Assembly: GCA_016720685.1 (NCBI GenBank) | Contig: JADKKC010000023.1 | Span: forward strand, 1-64,000 | DNA from: Zoogloea sp. | Lineage (GTDB): Bacteria; Pseudomonadota; Gammaproteobacteria; Burkholderiales; Rhodocyclaceae | Reading direction: 5' to 3' | DNA length: 64,000 nucleotides | Part shown: positions 26,908-35,423 of the stretch, piece by piece | Position numbering within the stretch: the stretch's first letter is position 1 | How the letters are laid out: each line of letters starts with the position of its first letter | Position numbers and translations under genes: made by a program | Notes under the pieces: generated by a model | What the model was told of the DNA's origin: nothing | Seen by the model: the letters and a program-made list of their open reading frames with translations, nothing else | Databases searched by the model: none

Positions 26908-26939
26908 GCAACATGTTGGCACGCCCGCGAATGCGGGCG
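26902..26939. promoter_or_regulatory. Palindrome cluster in the divergent cargo promoter region
   Basis: Three perfect inverted repeats crowd the 71-bp gap between the divergent cargo genes and the peptidase start: TTGCATGCAA (26902-26911, overlapping the peptidase ATG), CAACATGTTG (26909-26918) and CGCCCGC-GAAT-GCGGGCG (26922-26939). They are candidate operator or RNA structures that could couple both arms. Confidence 0.4.
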
Positions 26940-26978
26940 CAATGCGCGCCATCCACAATGCGCATTAAGGAGGATCAC

Positions 26979-27896
26979 ATGCGCCTGAGGCCATCCGCTT
27001 TTCTTGCAGCAGCTGCAATACTTGCCAGCGGCGCCGTACATGATTCCAGTGCATCCGCCTCTGCGGCCACAAAAGCCACCCCCGCTTCAGCGCCCTCCAG
27101 CGGCGTTAAGCCGCCGCCTCCCCCTGCTGAGGTGCCCGATCTTCGTGAGGTCAAGCCACCAGTGCTTTGCGTCAACTGCGACCAACCGTTCGACACGATA
27201 ACGCATAAGAAGGTACTAGAGGGGTTACTCAACAACCCCTACATCAGCGAACTGCGCAAGGCTCTCTACCTGCAGGACACGTACCACCAGTTCGAGTCCA
27301 AGGCCCACTTCGACAACTGCGATTTCGACAGCGCGGCCGCATACATCACTGAACTCCTTGACGAGACAGCGAAGCACGTCGATGCGGCCACGAAGGCCAA
27401 GAATGGCGGTGACAAGACGGCCATGGAGGCTGCCATCCTGAAGGCGTTTTTCTCACTTGGCCAAGCACTGCACGGCACGCAGGATTTTTACGCTCACACC
27501 AACTACGTTGAACTGCATGCTCTGAAGGCAAAGAAGGTCACCGACATCCCCGTGCTCGTCCCATGGCGTGCCGAAGGTCGGACGCGCATCAAGGAACTTC
27601 AACAAGCCGGCTTGATTTCCGGCTTCGTATTCTGGGGAGCTCCCCAAAAGTGTCCGAGTGGAACCATCTCTCACGGCAACCTCGCCAAGGACACCGCCAC
27701 CACAAAGAGCGGCAAAGTAGTCGTTGCAAATTTGCAGAACACCAGCCAGTACAAGATTGCGGTCTACCTGGCGCGTGAGGCATCACTGCAGTTGCTGAAT
27801 GACGCCTTCAAGCAGTGGCCCCTGCTCAAAGAGGTGAATGGTGAAGCTGTCGCATTGGATGTTCTCGTCGATAGGCGGGGCGTGGACACGCCTTGA
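26979..27896 (+). CDS. Exported Het-C-like protein (element cargo)
   Basis: This is a 305-residue protein. The ATG at 26979 has an excellent ribosome-binding site (AAGGAGG). An N-terminal signal peptide (MRLRPSAFLAAAAILASGA) is followed by a proline- and alanine-rich linker, then CVNC at about 65-68. The segment FFSLGQALHGTQDFYAHTNYVEL, near residues 157-178, is the hallmark of the Het-C/VWA7 group. It resembles the His/Asp zinc ligands of zinc-dependent phospholipase C (H..QDFxxH). Het-C is known from fungal heterokaryon incompatibility; bacterial roles are little studied. Phospholipase or membrane action is inference. The stop overlaps the next gene's start (TTGA), so the two are coupled. 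Confidence 0.65.
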   Translation: MRLRPSAFLAAAAILASGAVHDSSASASAATKATPASAPSSGVKPPPPPAEVPDLREVKPPVLCVNCDQPFDTITHKKVLEGLLNNPYISELRKALYLQDTYHQFESKAHFDNCDFDSAAAYITELLDETAKHVDAATKAKNGGDKTAMEAAILKAFFSLGQALHGTQDFYAHTNYVELHALKAKKVTDIPVLVPWRAEGRTRIKELQQAGLISGFVFWGAPQKCPSGTISHGNLAKDTATTKSGKVVVANLQNTSQYKIAVYLAREASLQLLNDAFKQWPLLKEVNGEAVALDVLVDRRGVDTP

Positions 27897-29053
27897 GACG
27901 CTTGATGATTGCCCTGCGCCAACTTCTCGGTAGATACCTGTGCACGCTAGCGCTTTCTATGGCCACGGCAGCCACATTCGCGGCCCCTGCTGAAGTGCCG
28001 ACGTGCCGCCTGGACGACGCAGAGAAGGCGCTAGTTCAGAGCACCCTTGCCCGTGCGGCGGCCGCATTTCGAGAAATTGGCAAGCCTTTGCCCTTTGATG
28101 ACGTCAAGGTCAATGAACGTGCTGGCGCAGGTAAGAGCACCTTGGTCGCCTACATCGTTACGGACGCGAACGATGGCACAGTCTCCCAACAGGGGTGCTC
28201 CAACGGGACCTTCAAGAGCGACCAACCACTCGACCCCATCAGCGTTCGCGGCGGTTGCATCCTCGTTGCCGGGGACCGACTGGAAATTCGTTGCTCGGTC
28301 AATGCCATCCGCATCTTCGGCGACGTGGGTCAGAAGACGGACGGCGCGAACCCAGCACTTTTGTACGCTCTCTCTCACGAACTCGGTCACCTCTACCAGC
28401 GGCGCGTGGGTGAGTACACGGGCAGAGCCGAACGCATAGACCTCACGCGCGACCAAGCTAGCAAGCTGCAGGACCTGCAGACTTCATGCGACCCTGCATC
28501 GACCCGAAAAGAAGACGAGGCCGATACCATCGCCGTTGAGGTACTCACGCGGACTCTGGCACAAGCACCGTACCGAGAGTCACTGTTCTCAGACCGAGGC
28601 TCGCTTTACTGGAACATCGACCAACTGGCGCTCGCCTCCGACACCTGGATGAAGGCGACGCTCAAGCGAGAGTTCATGAGCCAGCCCGAGGTGCACAAAA
28701 CGTTCGTCCCCACGGAGTTCCCTACACCCGCGAAAAAAGTGGATGCGAACGCAAGGAAGTTCGTGTGTGACGTGCTGACCAGGACGAAAGGCAGCATCTA
28801 TCACCCGCTCAAGTCGCTCACACACCCGCCAGTCGAGCAACGGCTGAGGCGCATTGCTGAAGCGTTGCAACCAATTGCCAAGACACTCCCCGACAACGCC
28901 GCGCAGCGGCCGTTCACCACGGTAGCGAGGCTTCAGACCGACCTAGGACCCATCTTTACGCAAATCTATCGGGAGACTGGTGTGTACATGGAAGCTGTTC
29001 AAGACAGCATTTGCACCAAGGTCAACGCTCCTACACCCCCGAAGTGCAAATAA
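27893..29053 (+). CDS. Exported M48-like zinc metallopeptidase (element cargo)
   Basis: This is a 386-residue protein from a TTG at 27893 that overlaps the stop of the Het-C-like gene; an ATG at 27905 would also work. The signal peptide is ALRQLLGRYLCTLALSMATAATFAAP. The zinc site LYALSHELGHLYQRR lies near residue 160. A third ligand is likely in RKEDEADTIAVEVL near residue 207. The C-terminal HPPVEQRLRRIAEAL recalls the HPxxxxRI segment of M48 peptidases. It contains several cysteines (for example QQGCSNG and RGGC), fitting an oxidising extracytoplasmic location. It is translationally coupled to the Het-C-like protein, so the two probably act together. Confidence 0.68.
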   Translation: MRRLMIALRQLLGRYLCTLALSMATAATFAAPAEVPTCRLDDAEKALVQSTLARAAAAFREIGKPLPFDDVKVNERAGAGKSTLVAYIVTDANDGTVSQQGCSNGTFKSDQPLDPISVRGGCILVAGDRLEIRCSVNAIRIFGDVGQKTDGANPALLYALSHELGHLYQRRVGEYTGRAERIDLTRDQASKLQDLQTSCDPASTRKEDEADTIAVEVLTRTLAQAPYRESLFSDRGSLYWNIDQLALASDTWMKATLKREFMSQPEVHKTFVPTEFPTPAKKVDANARKFVCDVLTRTKGSIYHPLKSLTHPPVEQRLRRIAEALQPIAKTLPDNAAQRPFTTVARLQTDLGPIFTQIYRETGVYMEAVQDSICTKVNAPTPPKCK

Positions 29054-29102
29054 CGAGCTGCCGCTTCCCACTCTTTCGCGCCCTCTATAGGACCTTGAAA
29101 CG

Positions 29103-29127
29103 ATGAAGGGGCCAACGGCCCCTTCAT
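29103..29127. terminator. Hairpin after the cargo operon
   Basis: ATGAAGGGGCC / GGCCCCTTCAT, an 11-bp perfect stem with a 3-nt loop, lies 50 bp after the last cargo gene. No long T tract follows, so it is a weak terminator or 3'-stabilising structure. Confidence 0.5.
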
Positions 29128-29136
29128 TCTCATCAA

Positions 29137-29185
29137 ACTCCGACAAACTTTATTCAGATCCGACGAACTCTATTTGCTCTAGTCA
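29137..29185. repeat. Right end: terminal inverted repeat and tandem subterminal motifs
   Basis: Two 20-bp direct repeats lie head to tail, TCCGACAAACTTTATTCAGA (29139-29158) and TCCGACGAACTCTATTTGCT (29159-29178), matching at 14 of 20 positions. Read on the minus strand they give AAAGTTTGTCGGA and AGAGTTCGTCGGA, the same motif as in the left end and in inverted orientation. The outermost bases are AGTCA (29181-29185). Confidence 0.65.
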
Positions 29186-29202
29186 CCTGACCCCATCCCC
29201 GC

Positions 29203-31041
29203 TTACTCCACCGTCACGGATTTTGCGAGATTCCGCGGCTTGTCCACATCGGTGCCCTTGACCAGCGCGGCGTGGTAGCTGAGCAGTTGCAGGGGGATGA
29301 CGTGGAGGATGGGCGAGAGCATGCCGTAGTGCTCGGGCAGATGCAGGATATGCACGCCTTCGGATTCCGGCATTTCGCTGCCGGCGTCGGCAAAAACGTA
29401 GAGTTCGCCGCCGCGTGCCTTCACTTCCTGCAGGTTGGACTTGAGCTTTTCGAGCAGGGAGTCGGCCGGGGCCACGGCGATGACGGGCATTTCCTTGTCC
29501 ACCAGCGCCAGCGGGCCGTGCTTGAGTTCGCCGGCCGGGTAGGCTTCGGCGTGGATGTAGGAGATTTCCTTGAGCTTGAGCGCGCCTTCGAGCGCGATCG
29601 GGTAGTGCTCGCCGCGGCCGAGGAAGAGGGCGTGGTGCTTGCTGGCGAAGCGCTGGGCCCAGCGTTCGATCTCGGGCTCGAGTTCGACGACCTTGGCGAC
29701 GGCAATCGGCAGGTGGCGCAGGGCGGTGAGGTGGGCGGCTTCTTCGGCTTCGCTGAGGTGGCCGTTGATCTTGGCGAGGGTCAGCGTGAGCAGGGCCAGG
29801 GCGGCGAGCTGGGTGGTGAAGGCCTTGGTGGAGGCGACGCCGATCTCGGGGCCGGCGCGGGTGACGAAACGCAGCGCGGTTTCACGCACGATGGCGGACT
29901 CGGGCACGTTGCAGATTGCCAGGGTCTTGGTCATGCCCAGGCTCTTGGCAAACTTGAGCGCGGCCAGGGTGTCGGCGGTTTCACCGGACTGGGAGATCAC
30001 GACGACCAGGGTTTCGGGGTCGGGCACCGATTCGCGGTAGCGGTATTCGCTGGCGATTTCGACCGAGCATGGCAGCTTGGCAACGGCTTCGATCCAGTAG
30101 CGGGCGACGAGGCCGGCGTGGTAGCTGGTGCCGCAGGCGAGAATCAGCACGCGACGGGTGGCGCCAAAGACTTCCAGCGCCGGCGCGCCGAACAGCTGCG
30201 GAGAAATGCTGCCGCCGCCGCCGATCATTTCGAGGGTGCTGGCGAGGGCATGGGGCTGCTCGAAGATTTCCTTCTGCATGTAGTGGCGATACTTGCCCAG
30301 CTCGACGGCATCGGCCGACAGGCTGGAGATGTTCACCGGGCGCTCGACCGGGGTGCCGTCCAGCAGCGTGACGCGGTAGCCGTCGAGGGTGAGTTCGGCC
30401 ACGTCGCCGTCTTCGAGGTAGACCACCTTGCGGGTCACCTGCAGCAGCGCCGCGGTGTCGGAAGCGGCGTAGTGGCCGTCTTCGCCGATGCCGAGGAGCA
30501 GCGGCGAGCCCTTGCGGGCAACGATGGCGCGGTTCGGATCGGTTTCGCTGAGCACGCCGATGGCGTAGGCGCCGATCAGTTCGGCGATGGTGGCACGCAC
30601 CGCGTCGAAGAGGTCGGGGATGGTCTTGAGCTTGTCGTGAAGCAGGTGGGCTATGGCTTCGGTGTCGGTTTCGGACGTGAACACGTAGCCCTTGGCCTGC
30701 AGGCCGCTGCGCAGTTCTTCGAAGTTTTCGATGATGCCGTTGTGCACCACGGCCAGGCCGTCGGAGATGTGCGGGTGGGCGTTGCGCTCGGAGGGCACCC
30801 CGTGGGTGGCCCAGCGGGTGTGGGCGATGCCGATGCTGGCGGCAAGGCCGGTGGCATCGGCCTGGGCGGCCAGCGCGTCGACGCGGCCTACGGCGCGCAG
30901 GCGCTGCAGTTGCGGGGCGCCTTCGGTCTTGAGAACGGCGAGACCGGCGGAGTCGTAGCCGCGGTATTCAAGCTTGCGCAGCCCTTCGATGAGCACAGGA
31001 ACGATGTTGCGACGGGCAATGGCGGTGACGATGCCACACAT
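29203..31041 (-). CDS. glmS: Glutamine--fructose-6-phosphate aminotransferase (isomerizing)
   Basis: This is a 612-residue enzyme making glucosamine 6-phosphate from fructose 6-phosphate and glutamine, the first step to UDP-GlcNAc. The N-terminal glutaminase domain has catalytic Cys2 (MCGIVTAIA), with RWATHGVPSERNAHPH and HNGIIENFEELR. Two SIS isomerase domains follow (CGTSYHAGLVARYWIE, SQSGETADTLAALKFAK). The C-terminus ends PRNLAKSVTVE, as usual. It follows glmU by about 100 bp in the same direction. Its 3' end is the apparent target of the transposon at 25759-29185. Confidence 0.97.
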   Translation of the reverse strand: MCGIVTAIARRNIVPVLIEGLRKLEYRGYDSAGLAVLKTEGAPQLQRLRAVGRVDALAAQADATGLAASIGIAHTRWATHGVPSERNAHPHISDGLAVVHNGIIENFEELRSGLQAKGYVFTSETDTEAIAHLLHDKLKTIPDLFDAVRATIAELIGAYAIGVLSETDPNRAIVARKGSPLLLGIGEDGHYAASDTAALLQVTRKVVYLEDGDVAELTLDGYRVTLLDGTPVERPVNISSLSADAVELGKYRHYMQKEIFEQPHALASTLEMIGGGGSISPQLFGAPALEVFGATRRVLILACGTSYHAGLVARYWIEAVAKLPCSVEIASEYRYRESVPDPETLVVVISQSGETADTLAALKFAKSLGMTKTLAICNVPESAIVRETALRFVTRAGPEIGVASTKAFTTQLAALALLTLTLAKINGHLSEAEEAAHLTALRHLPIAVAKVVELEPEIERWAQRFASKHHALFLGRGEHYPIALEGALKLKEISYIHAEAYPAGELKHGPLALVDKEMPVIAVAPADSLLEKLKSNLQEVKARGGELYVFADAGSEMPESEGVHILHLPEHYGMLSPILHVIPLQLLSYHAALVKGTDVDKPRNLAKSVTVE

Positions 31042-31144
31042 GATGGGGAGCCTTTCAGGAGAATCCGGCCGTCAGGCCGGATCGAAAACTGGAAATCGGA
31101 ATGGGCGGCGAAATAAGGCAGCGAAATAGGCGGCGAAGTGGAGA

Positions 31145-32515
31145 TCAGGCCTTCCTGGCCTTGACCGGGCGCTTCCAGCCCGCCACGGAAACCTGCTTGG
31201 CACGGGACACGGTGAGCTGGTCGGCCGGCGCATCTTTGGAGAGGGTGGTGCCGGCCCCCAGCGTGGCGCCGCGGCCGACCCGCACCGGGGCGACAAGCTG
31301 CGTATCGGAGCCGATGAACACGTCGTCCTCGATGATGGTGCGGAACTTGTTGGCGCCGTCGTAATTGCAGGTGATGGTACCGGCGCCGACATTGACCCGC
31401 TGGCCGATGTCGGCGTCGCCCACGTAGGCCAGGTGATTGGCCTTGGAGTGATCGGCGATCACGCTGTTCTTTACCTCGACGAAGTTGCCCAGGTGCACGT
31501 CCTTGCCCAACACGGTGCCCGGGCGGGTGCGGGCGTAGGGGCCGATGACGCAGACTTCGCCCATCACCGTGTCCTCGATCTGCGAGAAGGCGGCAATTTT
31601 GCTGCCGGCGCCGATGCGGGAGTTTTTCACCACGCAGTTGGCGCCGATGCGCACGCCGTCGCCGAGTTCGACGCAGCCTTCAAAGATGCAGTTGATGTCG
31701 ATTTCCACGTCGCGACCACAGATGAGCGAACCGCGCACGTCGATGCGGGCCGGGTCGATGACGGTGACGCCGGCGTCGGTGAGGCCACGGGCGATGTTGC
31801 GCTGGTAGATGCGCTCCAGCTCGGCGAGCTGGGTCTTGTTATTGACGCCGAGGGTTTCCTCGAAGGCGTCGGGCTGGGTGGTGATCACCTCCAGCCCGTC
31901 GGCCACGGCCATCGCGATGATGTCGGTGAGGTAATACTCGCCCTGGGCGTTGTCGTTTTTAAGATTGGCCAGCCAGTGGCGCAGGCGCTCGACGGGAGCG
32001 GCGAGGATGCCGGTGTTCACTTCGCACACCTGGCGCTCTTCAGGCGTGGCGTCCTTCTCTTCGACGATGCGCGTCACCTTGCCGGCGGCATCGCGCAGGA
32101 TGCGGCCGTAGCCGGTGGGGTCGGTCATATTGACCGTGAGCAGGGACAACCGTTTTTCGCCGGAGGCGGCCATCAGGCGCTGCAGGGTCGGCACGCCGAT
32201 CAGCGGCACGTCGCCATACAGGATCAGGGCCGTGTCGCCGTCCTCGACCAGCGGCATGGCTTGCTGCACCGCATGACCAGTGCCCTGGGGCGGGTCCTGG
32301 CGGGCCCAGGCGAGATCGGGCGCATCGAGGGCTTCGCGCACCACTTCACCCCCGTGGCCATAGACCACGACGATGCGCCGGGCCTCCAGCGTACGGGCCG
32401 TATTGAGCACATGGGCCAGCATCGGCTTGGCAGCCAGCGGCTGGAGAACCTTGGGCAGCACCGAGCGCATGCGTTTGCCTTGGCCGGCGGCGAGAACGAT
32501 CACTTCCATGGACAT
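31145..32515 (-). CDS. glmU: Bifunctional GlcN-1-P acetyltransferase / GlcNAc-1-P uridylyltransferase
   Basis: This is a 456-residue enzyme. The N-terminal uridylyltransferase has the LAAGQGKRMRS signature near residue 8, with QDPPQGTGHAVQQAMP and YGDVPLI. The C-terminal half is a left-handed beta-helix of hexapeptide repeats (IGANCVVKNSRIGAGSKIAAF, HLGNFVEVKNSVI, NVGAGTITCNYDG) carrying the acetyltransferase. It makes UDP-GlcNAc for peptidoglycan and LPS in the cytoplasm. A second in-frame ATG lies two codons in. It is divergent from the pta gene across about 190 bp. Confidence 0.97.
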   Translation of the reverse strand: MSMEVIVLAAGQGKRMRSVLPKVLQPLAAKPMLAHVLNTARTLEARRIVVVYGHGGEVVREALDAPDLAWARQDPPQGTGHAVQQAMPLVEDGDTALILYGDVPLIGVPTLQRLMAASGEKRLSLLTVNMTDPTGYGRILRDAAGKVTRIVEEKDATPEERQVCEVNTGILAAPVERLRHWLANLKNDNAQGEYYLTDIIAMAVADGLEVITTQPDAFEETLGVNNKTQLAELERIYQRNIARGLTDAGVTVIDPARIDVRGSLICGRDVEIDINCIFEGCVELGDGVRIGANCVVKNSRIGAGSKIAAFSQIEDTVMGEVCVIGPYARTRPGTVLGKDVHLGNFVEVKNSVIADHSKANHLAYVGDADIGQRVNVGAGTITCNYDGANKFRTIIEDDVFIGSDTQLVAPVRVGRGATLGAGTTLSKDAPADQLTVSRAKQVSVAGWKRPVKARKA

Positions 32516-32702
32516 CCCTTAATGCGGTTTGAATGTATTCTCGCGGATTTTAGCACGTCGATATTTCAGGCTTTTGCGACACAGTTCTCGCTTTGAGGCC
32601 AGGCCACTGATGCAATGCAACATTCTTCTGATCTAGTGCTAAAGTTCCCGGCACGCCTTTCCGTAGAACCGTCATGCTGCATTGCAAAATCCAGGAAATG
32701 TC

Positions 32703-34115
32703 ATGAACCATCAAAACCGCGACTTCATCCAGAACCGGACTTTCGACGAGATCGCAGTCGGTGACTCCGCCCAGCTCGTCCGCACCCTTCTGCCCGAGGA
32801 CATCCACCTCTTCGCCGTGATGTCGGGCGACGTGAACCCGACTCACGTGGACCCTGAATTCGCCCGCTCCAGCCAGTTCCGCGAAGTGGTTGGCCACTCG
32901 ATGTGGGGCAGCGTGCTGATCTCGTCCATCCTCGGCACCGAATTTCCCGGCCCCGGCACCGTCTATGTCGGCCAGACCCTCAAGTTCTGGCGTCCGATCA
33001 CCATCGGCGACACCCTTACCGTCACGATCACCTGTATCCAGCGCTTCGAGCACAACCATCATCTGCTGCTCGAATGCCAGTGCATCAACCAGGACGGCCT
33101 GAAGGTCATCGACGGCACCGCCGAGGTGATGGCCCCCACCGAAAAAATCAAGCGGCCGCGCATGGCCATGCCGGAAATCACCATTTCCGACCGCCAGCAG
33201 CGCTATCTCCACGTGCTGGAAATGACCAAGGGCATGGAGCCGGTCCCCATGGCGGTCGCCCATCCCTGCGACACGGAATCCCTGCGCGGCCCAATCCAGG
33301 CCCGCGACGCCGGCCTGATCATTCCGGTGCTGGTCGGCCCCGAGAGCAAGATCCGCGAAGTGGCCGAGCGCGAAGGCATCGACTTGCACGGCGTGCGCAT
33401 CATCGACGTGGCCCACAGCCACGCCGCGGCCGAAACCGCCGTGCGCCTCGCCCGCACCGGCGAAGTCGAAGCCCTGATGAAGGGCTCGCTGCACACCGAC
33501 GAACTGATGAGCGAAGTGGTCAACAAGGAAACCGGCCTGCGCACCGCGCGCCGCATTTCCCACGTTTTCATGGCCGACGTGCCGACCTACCCGCACCCGC
33601 TCCTGATCACCGACGCGGCCATCAACATTGCGCCAAGCCTCGAAGACAAGATGCACATTGTCCAGAACGCCATCGAGCTGGCCATCATGATGGGCGTGCC
33701 CGAACCCAAGGTGGCGATCCTGTCGGCGGTCGAGACGGTCAACGTCAAGATCCGCTCCACGCTCGACGCCGCCGCGCTGTGCAAGATGGCCGACCGCGGC
33801 CAGATCCGCGGTGGCCTCCTCGACGGCCCGCTCGCTTTCGACAACGCGGTGTCCCTGGTTGCCGCCAAGACCAAGGGCATCCGCTCCGCCGTCGCCGGCC
33901 AGGCCGACATCCTCGTCGTGCCCGATCTCGAATCCGGCAACATGGTTGCCAAGCAGCTCGAATACCTGGCTGATGCGCTGATGGCTGGCGTGGTGCTCGG
34001 CACCCGCGTCCCCATCGTGCTCACCAGCCGTGCCGATACCGCCGAAACCCGTACTGCATCCTGCGCCATTGCACAGCTGATGGCCCACAAACGTCGCCAG
34101 GGAGTCCGCCTGTGA
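32703..34115 (+). CDS. Fused MaoC-like hydratase domain / phosphate acetyltransferase
   Basis: This is a 470-residue fusion. Residues ~1-145 form a MaoC-type hotdog domain (FDEIAVGDSAQLVRTLLPEDIHLFAVMSGDVNPTH). Residues ~165-465 form a PTA_PTB domain (HPCDTESLRGPIQARDAGLIIPVLVGPESKI, KGSLHTDELMSEVV, GPLAFDNAVS). The PTA half interconverts acetyl-CoA and acetyl phosphate (or butyryl analogues). The hotdog half suggests handling of acyl-CoA substrates such as 3-hydroxybutyryl-CoA. The start at 32703 has AGGA 8 bp upstream. It overlaps ackA (GTGA), giving a coupled acyl-phosphate/ATP module. Confidence 0.9.
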   Translation: MNHQNRDFIQNRTFDEIAVGDSAQLVRTLLPEDIHLFAVMSGDVNPTHVDPEFARSSQFREVVGHSMWGSVLISSILGTEFPGPGTVYVGQTLKFWRPITIGDTLTVTITCIQRFEHNHHLLLECQCINQDGLKVIDGTAEVMAPTEKIKRPRMAMPEITISDRQQRYLHVLEMTKGMEPVPMAVAHPCDTESLRGPIQARDAGLIIPVLVGPESKIREVAEREGIDLHGVRIIDVAHSHAAAETAVRLARTGEVEALMKGSLHTDELMSEVVNKETGLRTARRISHVFMADVPTYPHPLLITDAAINIAPSLEDKMHIVQNAIELAIMMGVPEPKVAILSAVETVNVKIRSTLDAAALCKMADRGQIRGGLLDGPLAFDNAVSLVAAKTKGIRSAVAGQADILVVPDLESGNMVAKQLEYLADALMAGVVLGTRVPIVLTSRADTAETRTASCAIAQLMAHKRRQGVRL

Positions 34116-35311
34116 AAGCTGTTCTCATCCTCAACGCTGGTTCGTCCAGCCTCAAGTTCGCGCTTTTCCCGATGACCCCCAAGCTGGCCGACATGCCGCG
34201 CCTGTCGGGCCAGGTGGAAGGCATCGGTGCCGAACCGCTGATGCACGCCAAGGACAACAACACTGGCGAGCGCTTTACCGAAGCCCTCGCGGTTCCGCCC
34301 GACACCGACCAGAACGGCCAGCACCGCCTGGCACTGGAATTCATCTTCGGCTGGATCAACCGCCACAGCCCCGGCGTCGAGATCGTCGCGGCCGGCCACC
34401 GCATCGTGCACGGCGGCGACCACTACGGCGCGCCCGTGGTGCTGACGCCGGAAGTCGTGGCCGAGCTTGAAGCCCTGATTCCGCTCGCCCCGCTCCACCA
34501 GCCCCACAACCTGCGGGCCATCAAGTCGCTGTTCTCGCTGATGCCGGACGTCAGGCAGGTCGGCTGTTTCGACACCGCCTTCCACCGCACCCGCCTGCCC
34601 GTGGCCGAGCGCTTCCCCGTGCCCCGCGCCCTCTTCAACGAAGGCGTCAAGCGCTACGGCTTCCATGGCCTGTCCTACGAATACGTGGCGCGTCAGCTGC
34701 CGGATCTGCTCGGCGAGGAAAAGGCCCGCGGCGGCATCGTGATCGCCCACCTGGGCAACGGCGCCAGCATGTGCGCGCTGCGCGACGGCCTCTCCCGCGA
34801 CACCAGCATGGGCTTCACCGCGGTGGACGGCCTGATGATGGGCACCCGCACCGGCAGCCTCGACCCCGGCGTGATCCTGCACCTGGTTGAACAAAAGGGC
34901 ATGGACGCCAAGGCGCTTTCAAACCTCATCTACAAGCAATCCGGCCTGCTCGGCGTTTCCGGCATCAGCCAGGACATGCGCGTGCTGCTCGAATCCGACG
35001 AGGATTCGGCCAGGGAGGCCGTCGAGCTGTTCTGCTACCGGGCTGCCTGCATGGTCGGCCAGCTGTCGATGGCCTCCGGCGGCCTCGAGGCGCTAGTATT
35101 CACCGGCGGCATCGGCGAGCACGCCGCGCCGATCCGCGCCCGCATCGCCGAATGGCTGGCCTGGACCGGACTGAGCCTCTACCCCGCCGCCAACCAGCGC
35201 CACGCCACCCGCGTCCATACCAAGGACAGCAAGGTCGAAGTGCTCGTCGTGCCGACCAACGAGGAATGGATGATCGGCCACCACGCGGTGAATCTGCTCG
35301 GCCTCGGCTAA
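34112..35311 (+). CDS. ackA: Acetate kinase
   Basis: This is a 399-residue enzyme transferring phosphate between acetyl phosphate and ADP. The GTG start at 34112 overlaps the preceding TGA and has AGGGAG upstream. Motifs: VLILNAGSSSLKFALF at the N-terminus, the catalytic His in QVGCFDTAFHRT, GFHGLSYEYVA, IAHLGNGASMCA and VFTGGIGEHA near the C-terminus. Together with the fused phosphotransacetylase it allows acetate activation, or overflow with ATP formation. Confidence 0.95.
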   Translation: MKAVLILNAGSSSLKFALFPMTPKLADMPRLSGQVEGIGAEPLMHAKDNNTGERFTEALAVPPDTDQNGQHRLALEFIFGWINRHSPGVEIVAAGHRIVHGGDHYGAPVVLTPEVVAELEALIPLAPLHQPHNLRAIKSLFSLMPDVRQVGCFDTAFHRTRLPVAERFPVPRALFNEGVKRYGFHGLSYEYVARQLPDLLGEEKARGGIVIAHLGNGASMCALRDGLSRDTSMGFTAVDGLMMGTRTGSLDPGVILHLVEQKGMDAKALSNLIYKQSGLLGVSGISQDMRVLLESDEDSAREAVELFCYRAACMVGQLSMASGGLEALVFTGGIGEHAAPIRARIAEWLAWTGLSLYPAANQRHATRVHTKDSKVEVLVVPTNEEWMIGHHAVNLLGLG

Positions 35312-35423
35312 ACTCGGCCACCCGACTCGAAACTCAACGCACCCGCGGTAACTGGATTCGTCTTCCCTCAAAAGCGGCGCCAGATACCGCCTCACCTCGG
35401 TGAGCCGCCCAGGACACCTGAAC

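Larger units (their letters stand above)
25759..29185. mobile_element. Putative non-autonomous transposon at the 3' end of glmS
   Basis: The ends are imperfect 26-bp terminal inverted repeats (left 25759-25784, right 29160-29185; 19 of 26 positions match, both starting TGACT and both ending GTCGG). They are bounded by a 5-bp direct repeat CCTGA (25754-25758 and 29186-29190), as expected of a target-site duplication. Additional copies of the inner motif lie inside each end. The interior codes only for three exported proteins, with no transposase, integrase or resolvase. The right edge is 12 bp beyond the target duplication from the glmS stop codon, the neighbourhood used by Tn7-type elements. 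Tn7 itself ends in TGT and inserts about 25 bp from the stop, so membership of that family is inference. Base composition is less GC-rich than the surrounding genes. Confidence 0.72.

Noticed and set aside
25759..29185. The element as a prophage or integrative element using a tRNA site.
   Set aside because: No tRNA, integrase or phage genes; the 5-bp direct repeat with TIRs fits transposition instead.
29272..31116. Long plus-strand frame opposite glmS.
   Set aside because: Antisense shadow of an unmistakable glmS; Gly/Val/His-rich with no recognisable domain.
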